Below are positions 7,901 to 17,148 of a DNA stretch of 45,634 bases, piece after piece. Source of the stretch: an uncultured Alphaproteobacteria bacterium (lineage in GTDB: Bacteria; Pseudomonadota; Alphaproteobacteria; CAAHEQ01; UBA3637); contig CANQKV010000004.1 in the NCBI GenBank assembly GCA_947624545.1, positions 1 through 45,634 of the forward strand. Direction: 5' to 3'. Position 1 is the stretch's first letter. Each line of letters opens with the position of its first letter. The position numbers were made by a program, and so were the translations under genes. The notes under the pieces were generated by a model that was not told the DNA's origin, searched no databases, and saw only the letters and a list, made by a program, of their open reading frames with translations.

Positions 7901-7964
7901 ATGAAAAGCAGGATAACCTGCTGGATGATTGGAAACAATCGAATTTAACAAGGAGAAATTATAA

Positions 7965-8768
7965 ATGTTAAAACAAGCTTTATTAATTGCCGGCGCGTTG
8001 TCCTTGACAACATCGGCTTATGCTTTGGAATTGACAAACCCGTTCTACGGACCGTCCAAAGGCACAGTTGCTTCAACAACTTCCTATTCTTTTGCTACAA
8101 AAACAGCTAAACAAAAAGATGCCGGTGCAGTGGTGCAACGTGACAAAGATTATGATCATCTTTTAACCGAATCATTGTCCTACGGTTTAACAGACAGCGT
8201 CTCTTTGGATGCTTCCGTTTCAAACACATGGCAAAAAAGATCTGAAAACTTTTTAGGTAACAGATATACAGACAAAGACGATAGAAACATTGACTGGACT
8301 TTGGGTGCCACATGGAATATCTTAACAGGTCCGACCAAATTGCAAGTTTCTGCCGATTACGGTCAAAAAGAAAGCAATTCTCATGACAATCATGGTGCTT
8401 ACAAATATGTTGACGCCGGTGTTAAATTGGGTCACACAATCGGTATATATACACCGTATTTGGCAGGCACGGTTGAACGTCCGTTGTTCCAAAGCAAATT
8501 CGGTGATCATCATGCCAAATATGAAGGCAAAGCCGGTGTGTATGCTTATTGCCCGCGTGCCGATGTTGCTGTTGACACAGGTGTTCGTGTGAACTATGAT
8601 GACACGGCAAAAGAAACAGCTTACACATATGATTTAGAAGTTTCTTACTTCTTAACAGACAATGTCGCTGTCAGCGCATTCGGTTCTTATATGCTTGACG
8701 GTAAAGCCAAAAACTCAACAGATGTATATGGCAAATCCGCCGGTTTAAGACTGCGTGCCGCTTTCTAA
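7965..8768 (+). CDS. Outer-membrane beta-barrel protein (porin-like)
   Basis: Signal peptide MLKQALLIAGALSLTTSAYA, alternating amphipathic strands, terminal aromatic ...GLRLRAAF. Confidence 0.82.
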   Translation: MLKQALLIAGALSLTTSAYALELTNPFYGPSKGTVASTTSYSFATKTAKQKDAGAVVQRDKDYDHLLTESLSYGLTDSVSLDASVSNTWQKRSENFLGNRYTDKDDRNIDWTLGATWNILTGPTKLQVSADYGQKESNSHDNHGAYKYVDAGVKLGHTIGIYTPYLAGTVERPLFQSKFGDHHAKYEGKAGVYAYCPRADVAVDTGVRVNYDDTAKETAYTYDLEVSYFLTDNVAVSAFGSYMLDGKAKNSTDVYGKSAGLRLRAAF

Positions 8769-8789
8769 TTTGAACATTAGAATAAGCTA

Positions 8790-8825
8790 AAAAAAAGCGC
8801 CTTTCGAAAGAGGGGCGTTTTTTTA
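8790..8825. terminator. Terminator between convergent genes
   Basis: aaaaaagcgcctttcgaaagaggggcgttttttt. Confidence 0.7.
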
Positions 8826-8884
8826 TTGAAAAGAATGAACATCAAAGTGTTTTTATTCTCTGTTTTTATAGCCGTAAAAGTTTT

Positions 8885-10162
8885 TTATACATTCATACCT
8901 GTTTCAAAGGCTTGATAACTCCACAAATAATCCCATTGACCGAATCGACCGATTACATCAATCCCGCGTGATTTTAAATAATCAATGATAATTGCGCGGT
9001 TTTCATAAATACCATGCGTAAAAGTAATATTGGCATACGGTTCAAAGCGAATGTCTTTTAAAACAATATCCGAGTCATCGAAATGACAAACCTGTTTTAA
9101 TTTTTCAACCGTATTTTGTAAAACCGTTTCGGCAGACAAAAGAGGCGCTTTACAATCAAAAAATATTTCGGCTTGCAAAGAAGAACAGCCTGTCGGTACG
9201 TTATCGGGCGATTTTAAATTCGGTGAATAAACGCGTGCCGTCAAAATATCTTCATCATAAATATAAAACCACAAATGTTTGGCAACATCGGGACGATGAA
9301 ACCCGAGTGACACTTGATAACCGCAAGTCCAATGAAGTTTATCGGCAGCTTCCGAAATATTTTGCGGACAATCGGGAAGCATTTTTACAATTTCAGGTAA
9401 CGGCAAAGATGAAATTAATCGATTATACGGGACAGATGTTTTATCTTCAAAAAATACAATTTTTTGATCGGTGTCAATTCGAATTGCTTTTTTGTTAAAT
9501 CGAATATCCAATCCTTTTCGGCAAAGATTTAAAATACTTCGAAAACCGCCTTTTTTCGGATACATCATAAAATCGGTATAATTAAAGTTTTGTTTTTGCT
9601 CTTCAAAGGCGCCTTTCAACACTTCATCAAGTGATGCCGAACGAATTCGAATACCGATCCATTTCGTTTCCATGTTACGGGGTTCTTGTCCCCAATATTT
9701 TCGGGTATATGCAAACGGAAAATGTTCGGCAAAATAATTTCCGTTTTGAACACGTAACCATTCATCGTAATTTTGAATTTCGGATACATTCTTTTGAGGA
9801 CGCTGAACAAAATCAGCAATAATTTTTGCTTTTTCATCACTTGACAAAGGAAATAAATTATTAATTGCAGGGTGTTTTAACCAAACACCGTGATAATAAT
9901 TATACGCCACTGTCGGATGCGCGTATAACGATGATGATGTTTCAAAGCAGTTTAAAATATACGGATCTTTCACAAACGAAAAATGCACAAACCTGTCAAA
10001 CCGAAAGCCTTTTATGGTAAAAAATCCGCATAAACCGCCCCAATCATTGTCTTTTTCGTAAATAACAACGGGTATCTTCTTTTTTTGTAAATGATATCCG
10101 GCAGAAATGCCGCTGATTCCCGAACCTAAAATAACGGTGTTACTTAACAAAATGTTCTCCAT
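8885..10162 (-). CDS. FAD/NAD(P)-binding oxidoreductase (protoporphyrinogen oxidase / UDP-galactopyranose mutase-like)
   Basis: VILGSGISGISAGYHLQKKKIPVVIYEKDNDWGGLCG Rossmann motif plus ...GRFGQWDYLWSYQAFETG C-terminus. Confidence 0.85.
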   Translation of the reverse strand: MENILLSNTVILGSGISGISAGYHLQKKKIPVVIYEKDNDWGGLCGFFTIKGFRFDRFVHFSFVKDPYILNCFETSSSLYAHPTVAYNYYHGVWLKHPAINNLFPLSSDEKAKIIADFVQRPQKNVSEIQNYDEWLRVQNGNYFAEHFPFAYTRKYWGQEPRNMETKWIGIRIRSASLDEVLKGAFEEQKQNFNYTDFMMYPKKGGFRSILNLCRKGLDIRFNKKAIRIDTDQKIVFFEDKTSVPYNRLISSLPLPEIVKMLPDCPQNISEAADKLHWTCGYQVSLGFHRPDVAKHLWFYIYDEDILTARVYSPNLKSPDNVPTGCSSLQAEIFFDCKAPLLSAETVLQNTVEKLKQVCHFDDSDIVLKDIRFEPYANITFTHGIYENRAIIIDYLKSRGIDVIGRFGQWDYLWSYQAFETGMNV

Positions 10163-10268
10163 ATTCTTTTTGTTTCACGCAAAAATCTTGCACACTTTTA
10201 TGTGTCACAGCTTTTTTATTCAATCGACGGCACCGATTATATTCCCAGCCTGTCATCAGTGTTTTCAT
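10140..10268 (-). CDS. Possible 42-aa micro-ORF bridging the GT2 and FAD-oxidoreductase genes
   Basis: Manually read: MKTLMTGWEYNRCRRLNKKAVTHKSVQDFCVKQKEYGEHFVK*; ATG directly abuts the GT2 stop (TAA ATG) and its 3' end overlaps the next gene's start. Confidence 0.35.
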   Translation of the reverse strand: MKTLMTGWEYNRCRRLNKKAVTHKSVQDFCVKQKEYGEHFVK

Positions 10269-11270
10269 TTAAAATATACCCCTTATTACAAAACACAGAA
10301 ACCGCCAATAAAACGGTAATTCAAAAAATTGATTAAATGATGATTTTTTTAACAATATCCGCTGTCCGTTGAGTGAGCGCGTGTGATAATACAACTTTTT
10401 TGCTTTTTTCCTGAAAAAATACCGAATTTCGTCATCTGACCACTTTTTTGTATGTAACTCATCAATGAAGTGATTCATTAACCCGAGTAAACGGGGCAAT
10501 TCTTGATCAGACAGGCTTTGATTCGTTAAAAATTGCTGCAATAAATCAATTTCATCTGCTTTAAAATTAACTAAATATTTCGTCAAGGCTTGTTTTTGTA
10601 TTCGTGCGCCTTTTTCAACCTGTTCCCGCTTGTTTATATGGGAAGTATTCGCCTGATGAAATCGATATTGCACCAACACATCACTCAAACAAGCAAATTG
10701 CGTTTTTCCGATTAAATCAATGTAAATCCCGTAATCTTCTGTCGGCACGTTTTCGGGTTTATATAAAATGTGATTCTTTGTTAACACGCTTTTTCTGATC
10801 ATAATGCTTGAATTACAAAAAGCACAGCCGAGAAAAATAAGAAATTTTTCTATTTTTCCGTGTTCCGTTAATTTTCCGAAACCGATATTTGCGGCATCAT
10901 CACCGATAATTTCAACCATTGTTCCCAAACACCCGATTTTCGAATGACTTTCCATATATGCCACTTGCTTTTCAAACCGTTCGGGAAGAGAAACATCATC
11001 TGAATCCAATAACGCTATATATTTGCCTTTTGCCTGCTCAATGCCGAAATTACGGGCAAGTGCCGGTCCTTGATTTTGTTCAAATCTCAAATATTTGATG
11101 CGCTTGTCGGAATAGCCTTTTATCATTTCTTTCACAAAAGGCTTTGACCCGTTATCTGTCAGCAATAATTCAAAATCTTTATACGTTTGATTGAGTACCG
11201 ATTCAATCGCTTCTTTTAAATAGGCGGAGTTTGTATTGTAAACAGGCATAATTACTGAAATTGTCGGCAT
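10269..11270 (-). CDS. Family 2 glycosyltransferase
   Basis: MPTISVIMPVYNTNSAYLKEAIESVLNQTYKDFELLLTDNGS ... ALLDSDD; start trimmed from 11303 to 11270. Confidence 0.92.
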   Translation of the reverse strand: MPTISVIMPVYNTNSAYLKEAIESVLNQTYKDFELLLTDNGSKPFVKEMIKGYSDKRIKYLRFEQNQGPALARNFGIEQAKGKYIALLDSDDVSLPERFEKQVAYMESHSKIGCLGTMVEIIGDDAANIGFGKLTEHGKIEKFLIFLGCAFCNSSIMIRKSVLTKNHILYKPENVPTEDYGIYIDLIGKTQFACLSDVLVQYRFHQANTSHINKREQVEKGARIQKQALTKYLVNFKADEIDLLQQFLTNQSLSDQELPRLLGLMNHFIDELHTKKWSDDEIRYFFRKKAKKLYYHTRSLNGQRILLKKSSFNQFFELPFYWRFLCFVIRGIF

Positions 11271-11376
11271 ACTTTTCCTTTCTTTTTCGTGAAAAATAAT
11301 CATTGTGTTTTTATTAAAAAAAATGATGTTTCATAAACTTCCTTAACATCTGTTAATCGGGAGAAATATCCATATC

Positions 11377-11405
11377 AGCATATGTAAAAACAAATAAATT
11401 GTCAA
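11377..11405 (-). promoter_or_regulatory. Promoter for GT2 operon
   Basis: Minus strand TTGACA - 17 nt - TATGCT. Confidence 0.55.
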
Positions 11406-11497
11406 GTTGCTTTTTTTATTAATTTTTTTTAAAAAAACGCTTCACATTTCTTTTATTTAAGCGAAAAAATTACAGTCGATTTTTCGGTTTTAATTTT

Positions 11498-12577
11498 TTA
11501 TCGGGTGCGTTGCATAACGGCATAAAAGAAGCCGTCCGTTTGTGTGCGATACGGCGATAATTGTTGATGCGTACACAATTTAAATGCTTTGTTTTTCTTT
11601 AAAAATAAACGTATTTGTCCGATATTTTCATCTCGGGTAATCGAGCAGGTTATGTAAACCAATTTACCGTTTTCTTTCACGTAAGACGCTGCTTTTTGCA
11701 AAATTATTTTTTGCTTTTTTAAAAGCGCTTCAAATTGTTCAAACGTGAGTTTTAAACGCCTGTCGGGAAAACGCCGCCAAGTGCCTGTTCCCGAACACGG
11801 CGCATCAACCACCACATAATCAAATGTTGCCGTCGGAGAAAGTTTTGTTGTCGTTTGAATAATGCGAATTCCTGCCCGTTCGGCACGCCGATTTAATTCT
11901 TGTAAGGAACGCTCGGAAATATCATGCGCCGTAATCTGCCCTTTATTTTGCATCATTTGCGCAAAAATAAGCGATTTTCCGCCTGCACCCGCGCAATAAT
12001 CCAAAACACTGTTATCGGCTTGAATGCCTGTTTTTAAAGCAACCAGTTGCGACCCTTCGTCTTGTACTTCAATCAAACCTTCCCGATAACATGCCGTTCC
12101 TTTTAAATTGGCACGCTTTTTTAATATCAATCCCCAAGGCGAAAGTTTTGTCGGTTCTGTTTCAATGCCTTCCGCCGCTAATTTTCGCCGAATTTCTTCC
12201 CTTGAACCGTTTGCCCGTAAAATTACTTCGGCTTTTTCCATTAACGCCGGCAATTCTTGTTCCGGTTTTTCAATATGAGATAAAAGCCAATCAGGAATTT
12301 CCCATTGAACGGCAGACGGCGCGTTTTTCAAAGAGGGAAGCGGTTTTTCGATTAAATCGGTTTTTTCACGCAAATCCGCCGTCGGATACAAAAAACTTAA
12401 ACGCCGAAACGCCCGTAACACCTGATAAACAACATCGTTTAAAAAACGCCTGTTGGCACTGCCGATTGATTTATGCGTGCGTGTAAACGTGTTTAAAATT
12501 TCTTCCGCCGGTTTGGGAGATTGAATGATTTCCGCTAAAAGATCGGCGGCAATGTTTTTTAACTTTTCGGGTTGCAT
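11498..12577 (-). CDS. RsmB/NOP-family rRNA (cytosine-C5) methyltransferase
   Basis: VLDYCAGAGGKSLIFAQMM ... VDAPCSGTGTWRRFPD ... YITCSITRDEN. Confidence 0.93.
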   Translation of the reverse strand: MQPEKLKNIAADLLAEIIQSPKPAEEILNTFTRTHKSIGSANRRFLNDVVYQVLRAFRRLSFLYPTADLREKTDLIEKPLPSLKNAPSAVQWEIPDWLLSHIEKPEQELPALMEKAEVILRANGSREEIRRKLAAEGIETEPTKLSPWGLILKKRANLKGTACYREGLIEVQDEGSQLVALKTGIQADNSVLDYCAGAGGKSLIFAQMMQNKGQITAHDISERSLQELNRRAERAGIRIIQTTTKLSPTATFDYVVVDAPCSGTGTWRRFPDRRLKLTFEQFEALLKKQKIILQKAASYVKENGKLVYITCSITRDENIGQIRLFLKKNKAFKLCTHQQLSPYRTQTDGFFYAVMQRTR

Positions 12578-13254
12578 TTTGTTCCTCTGAATCCGGTTGC
12601 GACAACATAAACTTCCGAAGAATCTTTTCGACTGGCATCAGGTTTTGCATGCTTTACAACGGCAAAGTTTTGTTTCATTTGCGCCAAAAATTGATTTTCC
12701 GTTCCGCCTTGAAAAATTTTGGCAATAAACACCCCGTTCGGATTTAAAATCTGACAGGCAAAATCATATGCCAATTCCAACAAATTCATAATGCGTAAAT
12801 GATCAATGCCGTGAATGCCCGTTGTGTTTGCCGCCATATCCGATAAGACAATATCAGCGCGATATCCGCCCAACAATTCCTGCAACTTTTGAGGCGCCTC
12901 ATCGGAAGTAAAATCCATTTGAACAAGCAAAGCCCCGTCTATCGGTTGCGCAGGCAGTAAATCCATTCCCACCACCAACGGATTTTGCGCGGTTGATTTC
13001 ACGCGCTCGACAGCTACTTGTGACCATCCGCCCGGCGCACAGCCCAAATCAACCACGCGCCGCCCGGGTTTAAAAAAATGAAATTGATCATCCAGTTGCA
13101 TAATTTTAAAAGCAGCCCGTCCGCGAAAGCCCATTTGGTGCGCTTTTGAAACATACGGATCATTTAACTGCCGTTGCAACCATTTTGTGCTGGATGCTTT
13201 TCGTCCTTTCACTTTTTTTAAATGCGTTTTTAATGGGCGCTCGTTAAATTGCAT
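12559..13254 (-). CDS. rlmE: 23S rRNA (uridine-2'-O)-methyltransferase RlmE/FtsJ
   Basis: KAHQMGFRGRAAFKIMQLDDQFHFFKPGRRVVDLGCAPGGWSQVAVE..VLSDMAANTTGIHGIDHLRI. Confidence 0.96.
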   Translation of the reverse strand: MQFNERPLKTHLKKVKGRKASSTKWLQRQLNDPYVSKAHQMGFRGRAAFKIMQLDDQFHFFKPGRRVVDLGCAPGGWSQVAVERVKSTAQNPLVVGMDLLPAQPIDGALLVQMDFTSDEAPQKLQELLGGYRADIVLSDMAANTTGIHGIDHLRIMNLLELAYDFACQILNPNGVFIAKIFQGGTENQFLAQMKQNFAVVKHAKPDASRKDSSEVYVVATGFRGTKCNPKS

Positions 13255-13281
13255 ATTTTTTTATCCTTTTTATTGTCTGTC

Positions 13282-13310
13282 AGTATAACTTGTTTGACAC
13301 AAGTTGTCAA
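13282..13310 (-). promoter_or_regulatory. Strong promoter for rlmE-rsmB-like operon
   Basis: Minus strand TTGACA - 17 nt - TATACT. Confidence 0.6.
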
Positions 13311-13321
13311 AGTGAATTTTT

Positions 13322-13909
13322 TTAATTTTGAACCAATAAATAGCCGTCCGGTGTGTTCGTAATGAAACTGTCGGCATATTTTTCGCCGATTTTTTGCCGC
13401 AAAGCATAGATATGCGTTTCAACGGTATGTGTTTCGCTGTCCGCCCGATAATTCCAAACACCCGTTAACAAATCAACTTTTGAAACACTGTTCGGAAAAG
13501 CTTTTATTAAATAAATAACTAAATCCGTTTCTTTTTCCGTCAATCGAATTTCCTGTCGCGTTGCTTTCAGTGTCAACAATCTTTTCGCCCCTTCAAACAA
13601 AAAAGTTTTATTTTCAAAATCGGGAGCATTTTCTCGCTTGTGAAGCAATTTTTGCACTTGTTCGTATAAATTGTTCAACGAACAAGGCAGTGACAATTCC
13701 ACATCGGCTTCTTCGTGATGAGTCCCCAAAAGAATAATACCGCTTTGAACGGGTTCAGACAAAATTTCATCGGTTTTTTTTTGCGAATCGCAAATAATTA
13801 AAACCGATGCCGATGATTCTTTCGGTTGATAAGCAATCGGTTGAAAATCTTTTAAAGCTGTCGAAAGTGTTTCGAAAAACAGCGAATTTTTTGTATAAAT
13901 TTGAATCAT
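13322..13909 (-). CDS. Winged-helix (OmpR-type) DNA-binding protein with atypical receiver-like N-terminus
   Basis: C-terminal RLTEKETDLVIYLIKAFPNSVSKVDLLTGVWNYRADSETHTVETHIYALRQKIGE...TNTPDGYLL is Trans_reg_C; N-terminus lacks an obvious receiver phospho-acceptor motif. Confidence 0.85.
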   Translation of the reverse strand: MIQIYTKNSLFFETLSTALKDFQPIAYQPKESSASVLIICDSQKKTDEILSEPVQSGIILLGTHHEEADVELSLPCSLNNLYEQVQKLLHKRENAPDFENKTFLFEGAKRLLTLKATRQEIRLTEKETDLVIYLIKAFPNSVSKVDLLTGVWNYRADSETHTVETHIYALRQKIGEKYADSFITNTPDGYLLVQN

Positions 13910-13991
13910 AGTCTTGCCTTTTTATTTTATTTGCGTTAAAATACATACATATTTAAATGCTGAACCCTATTGTATCAGAAAGTTAAAGGAA

Positions 13992-15260
13992 ATGGCAATA
14001 TTATTTTTATATCGTCTTTGCACAATTTTGTTAAGTCCCTTCATTTTTATATGGTTGCTTATCCGTCTTTACAAGGGGAAAGAAGATAAAGACAGATTCA
14101 ATGAAAGGCTTGGTTTTCCGCGAAAAAAACGTGAAAAAGGAAAACTGATTTGGTTTCACGGTGCCAGTGTCGGTGAATGTTTATCCATGATGCCGCTTAT
14201 TAAAAAAATATTGGAAGAAAATCAAAGTTTACAGGTTATGGTTACTTCCGGCACCGTTACATCTGCCGCTTTAATGGCGACTCGTCTGCCCAAACGCGCC
14301 TTTCATCAATTTTTGCCGATTGATTTTCCGTGGGCAGTCAAAAAGTTTGTTTCTTATTGGCATCCCGACTTGGCTCTTTGGGTTGAATCGGAGTTTTGGC
14401 CGAATATGTTATGTGCCATTCATCGGCAAAAAATACCGTTGGTTTTGTTAAACGGACGAATTTCCGATAAATCTTTCGCGCGTTGGCAAAAAGTGTCTTA
14501 TGTTATTCATGCCGTTCAATCACTGTTTTCCCTTTCGTTGGGGCAATCGCAGGAAGATGCCCGTCGGTTACGGGTTTTGGGGGCAAATGATGCCGTCAGT
14601 GTCGGAAACTTAAAATTTTCCGCCATTTCCTCGCCGTTTGATATGAAAGAATTAAAAACGCTTAAAAAACTTATCGGCGACAGACCGTGTTGGTGTATGG
14701 CAAGCACACATTCAAATGAAGAAGAAATGGGGGCATATATTCATACGGAAATTAAAAAAGAATATAAAAATTTGTTAACCGTTTTCGCACCGCGTCATCC
14801 CAATCGGGGCGATGAAATTGAAAAAATGCTCAAAAAGAAAGGATTGCGGGGTGCCCGTCGGTCGCGCGGAGAAATGATTACCCCGAAAACAGATGCTTAT
14901 TTGGCAGATACCATCGGAGAAATGGGGTTAATTTATCAATTAGCGTTTTATGTGTTTGTCGGCGGTTCTCTTATTCCTTTCGGCGGACAAAATATGCTGG
15001 AACCCATGCGTTTACGGCGCGCCGTTTACATCGGACCTTACGCTTTTAATTTTCGAGAAATTGTCGCGCGGGCAAAAAAAGAAAAAGCGTTGATTGAAGT
15101 TAAAGATAAAGAAGATTTGACAAAACAACTTTTATCAAGTATGCTGAAACCGGATGCAGCCGAAAAAATGTCTTTAAGAGCCGAAACGTTGGCAACCTCG
15201 GAAATGAGTGTTTTAGACAGAGTTTATCGGCTGTTGGACGAGAGGTTTAAGCTGAAATGA
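13992..15260 (+). CDS. waaA: 3-deoxy-D-manno-octulosonic acid transferase
   Basis: RFNERLGFPRKKREKGKLIWFHGASVGECLSMMPLI..TSGTVTSAALMATRLP; start at MAILFLYRLC (13992) rather than 13914. Confidence 0.95.
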   Translation: MAILFLYRLCTILLSPFIFIWLLIRLYKGKEDKDRFNERLGFPRKKREKGKLIWFHGASVGECLSMMPLIKKILEENQSLQVMVTSGTVTSAALMATRLPKRAFHQFLPIDFPWAVKKFVSYWHPDLALWVESEFWPNMLCAIHRQKIPLVLLNGRISDKSFARWQKVSYVIHAVQSLFSLSLGQSQEDARRLRVLGANDAVSVGNLKFSAISSPFDMKELKTLKKLIGDRPCWCMASTHSNEEEMGAYIHTEIKKEYKNLLTVFAPRHPNRGDEIEKMLKKKGLRGARRSRGEMITPKTDAYLADTIGEMGLIYQLAFYVFVGGSLIPFGGQNMLEPMRLRRAVYIGPYAFNFREIVARAKKEKALIEVKDKEDLTKQLLSSMLKPDAAEKMSLRAETLATSEMSVLDRVYRLLDERFKLK

Positions 15261-16228
15261 AAACGCCCGATTTTTGGGATTTACCCAATCATTTTTTATC
15301 TAAATTGTTAAAACCGCTGGGGTGGCTTTATGCTTACGGTACCGCTTCGCGTTTTCGGCGGGCAAAACCGTATCAGGCGCCTGTTCCCGTTATTTGTGTG
15401 GGTAATCTTTCGGTCGGCGGAACGGGGAAAACGCCTGTGTGCATTGCCATTGCTTCTTTGTTGCATAAACAGAAAAAAAACTTTTTCTTTTTAAATCACG
15501 GTTATAAATCCCGCTTAAAAAACGTGATGGTCGATTCGGAAAATCATTCGCCGTATGATGTCGGTGATGAAGCTGTTTTATTGGCATATTACGGTCCGAC
15601 GGTTGTTGATAATCGGCGGGCAAGAGGGGCGCAATTAGCCTTTCGAAAGGGTGCCGAATGTATTATTATGGATGACGGGTTTCAAAATCCTTCTTTAATT
15701 AAAACCTTGTCTTTTGTTGTCATTGACGGCAGAAAAGGGTTCGGAAATGAAGAAATTTTACCGGCAGGACCGCTCAGAGAACCCGTTTTAAAAGGTCTGG
15801 AACGTGCCGATGCCATTGTTATTGTCGGCGAAGATGATTGGGGTGTTCGCTTTTATTTGCAACGCAATAAAGTCGATTTGCCGATTTTCGGCGGTTCATT
15901 TGTTATGAGCAAAAAATCGATTACGCCTTTAAAAGGAAAAAAGGTAATGGCGTTTGCAGGTATCGGACAACCGCAAAAGTTTTTCAATGCTTTAACAAGC
16001 GTGGGAATAAAGGTTGAAAAAACGGAAAGTTATCCCGATCATTATTATTACACGCGTTTTGACATTGAGCGTTTAATTAAAACGGCAAACGGGTTACCGT
16101 TGGTAACCACAACGAAAGATGCCGTTAAAATTCCGCGAGATTTATTAAAGTATGTTGAAATTATTGACGGACAGTTTGTGTTTGATCAACCGCAAGCGGT
16201 TCTTGATTTAATTATGGGGATTTTTTAA
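15257..16228 (+). CDS. lpxK: Tetraacyldisaccharide 4'-kinase
   Basis: VPVICVGNLSVGGTGKTPVCIAIA ... DEAVLLA ... MDDGFQNPSL. Confidence 0.96.
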   Translation: MKTPDFWDLPNHFLSKLLKPLGWLYAYGTASRFRRAKPYQAPVPVICVGNLSVGGTGKTPVCIAIASLLHKQKKNFFFLNHGYKSRLKNVMVDSENHSPYDVGDEAVLLAYYGPTVVDNRRARGAQLAFRKGAECIIMDDGFQNPSLIKTLSFVVIDGRKGFGNEEILPAGPLREPVLKGLERADAIVIVGEDDWGVRFYLQRNKVDLPIFGGSFVMSKKSITPLKGKKVMAFAGIGQPQKFFNALTSVGIKVEKTESYPDHYYYTRFDIERLIKTANGLPLVTTTKDAVKIPRDLLKYVEIIDGQFVFDQPQAVLDLIMGIF

Positions 16229-17128
16229 ATGAGTTTGGCACTGCGTAAATCAAAGCGTACCGTTATTCAACAATTTTTAACCGATCCGATAATCGGTATC
16301 GCCGTTTTTATCTTTATCGGCTTTTTTAAGATTTTACCTGTCCGAACGGCTTCGGCAATCGGCGGTTTTTTCGGAACCTCTCTTTATTATGTAATGAAAA
16401 ACCGCAATCAAATCGGACGCAAAAATTTAAGTTTTGCTTTTCCGAACAAAACACCTGCCGACCGTGAAAAAATTTTAAAAGCCATGTGGCGTCATTGGGG
16501 GCGTGTTTACGGTGAATTGCCGCATGCCGCTTATCTGTATCGGCAAGCGCGCAAAAAAGGGTTATCTTATCTGCAAGAACAAGCCCGTTTAAAACAAGGC
16601 TGCTTTGTCTGTTCGGGACATTTCGGTAATTTTGAAATATCGGCAGCCACTTATTTATTTGATACATATTGCTTAAATCCTGTTTATCGATCGGCAAACA
16701 ATCCGTGGTTGGATAAGTTGTTATTTCAGCGACGCAAAGGCGTTTTAATTCCCAAAGGAGCCCAAGGCGCCAAAAAAATGCTTGATGTATTAAAACAAGG
16801 CGGCGCCGTTGTCTTGTTATGTGATCAAAAATTGCGTGAAGGGATTTCAGTGCCGTTTTTCAATAAACCGGCGCAAACTGCTCCTGCCGTCGCAACCATT
16901 GCGCTTAAAATGGATTTGCCGATTTATATGGCGCGCTGTGTGCGCGGAACGGACGGCGTATTTGATATTGAAGTTTATCCGTTGCCGTTAAGCAAACAAA
17001 CGAATAAACAAGCCTTTGTTGAAGAAACAATGCTCAAAATTAATCAGGAACTTGAAAAATGGATTTATGAAAAACCCGAGCAATGGCTTTGGATTCATCG
17101 GCGGTTTGAAAAATCTCAATATCAATAA
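16229..17128 (+). CDS. lpxL: Lipid A biosynthesis lauroyl/acyltransferase (LpxL/HtrB family)
   Basis: GHFGNFEISAATY, DQKLREGISVPFFNKPAQTAPAVATIALKM, WLWIHRRFE. Confidence 0.92.
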   Translation: MSLALRKSKRTVIQQFLTDPIIGIAVFIFIGFFKILPVRTASAIGGFFGTSLYYVMKNRNQIGRKNLSFAFPNKTPADREKILKAMWRHWGRVYGELPHAAYLYRQARKKGLSYLQEQARLKQGCFVCSGHFGNFEISAATYLFDTYCLNPVYRSANNPWLDKLLFQRRKGVLIPKGAQGAKKMLDVLKQGGAVVLLCDQKLREGISVPFFNKPAQTAPAVATIALKMDLPIYMARCVRGTDGVFDIEVYPLPLSKQTNKQAFVEETMLKINQELEKWIYEKPEQWLWIHRRFEKSQYQ

Positions 17129-17148
17129 AAACACTTCAATCTGATTTT

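Noticed and set aside
13914-13991. Upstream start for waaA
   Set aside because: The extension is AT-rich intergenic sequence; homologues begin near MAILFLYRLC.
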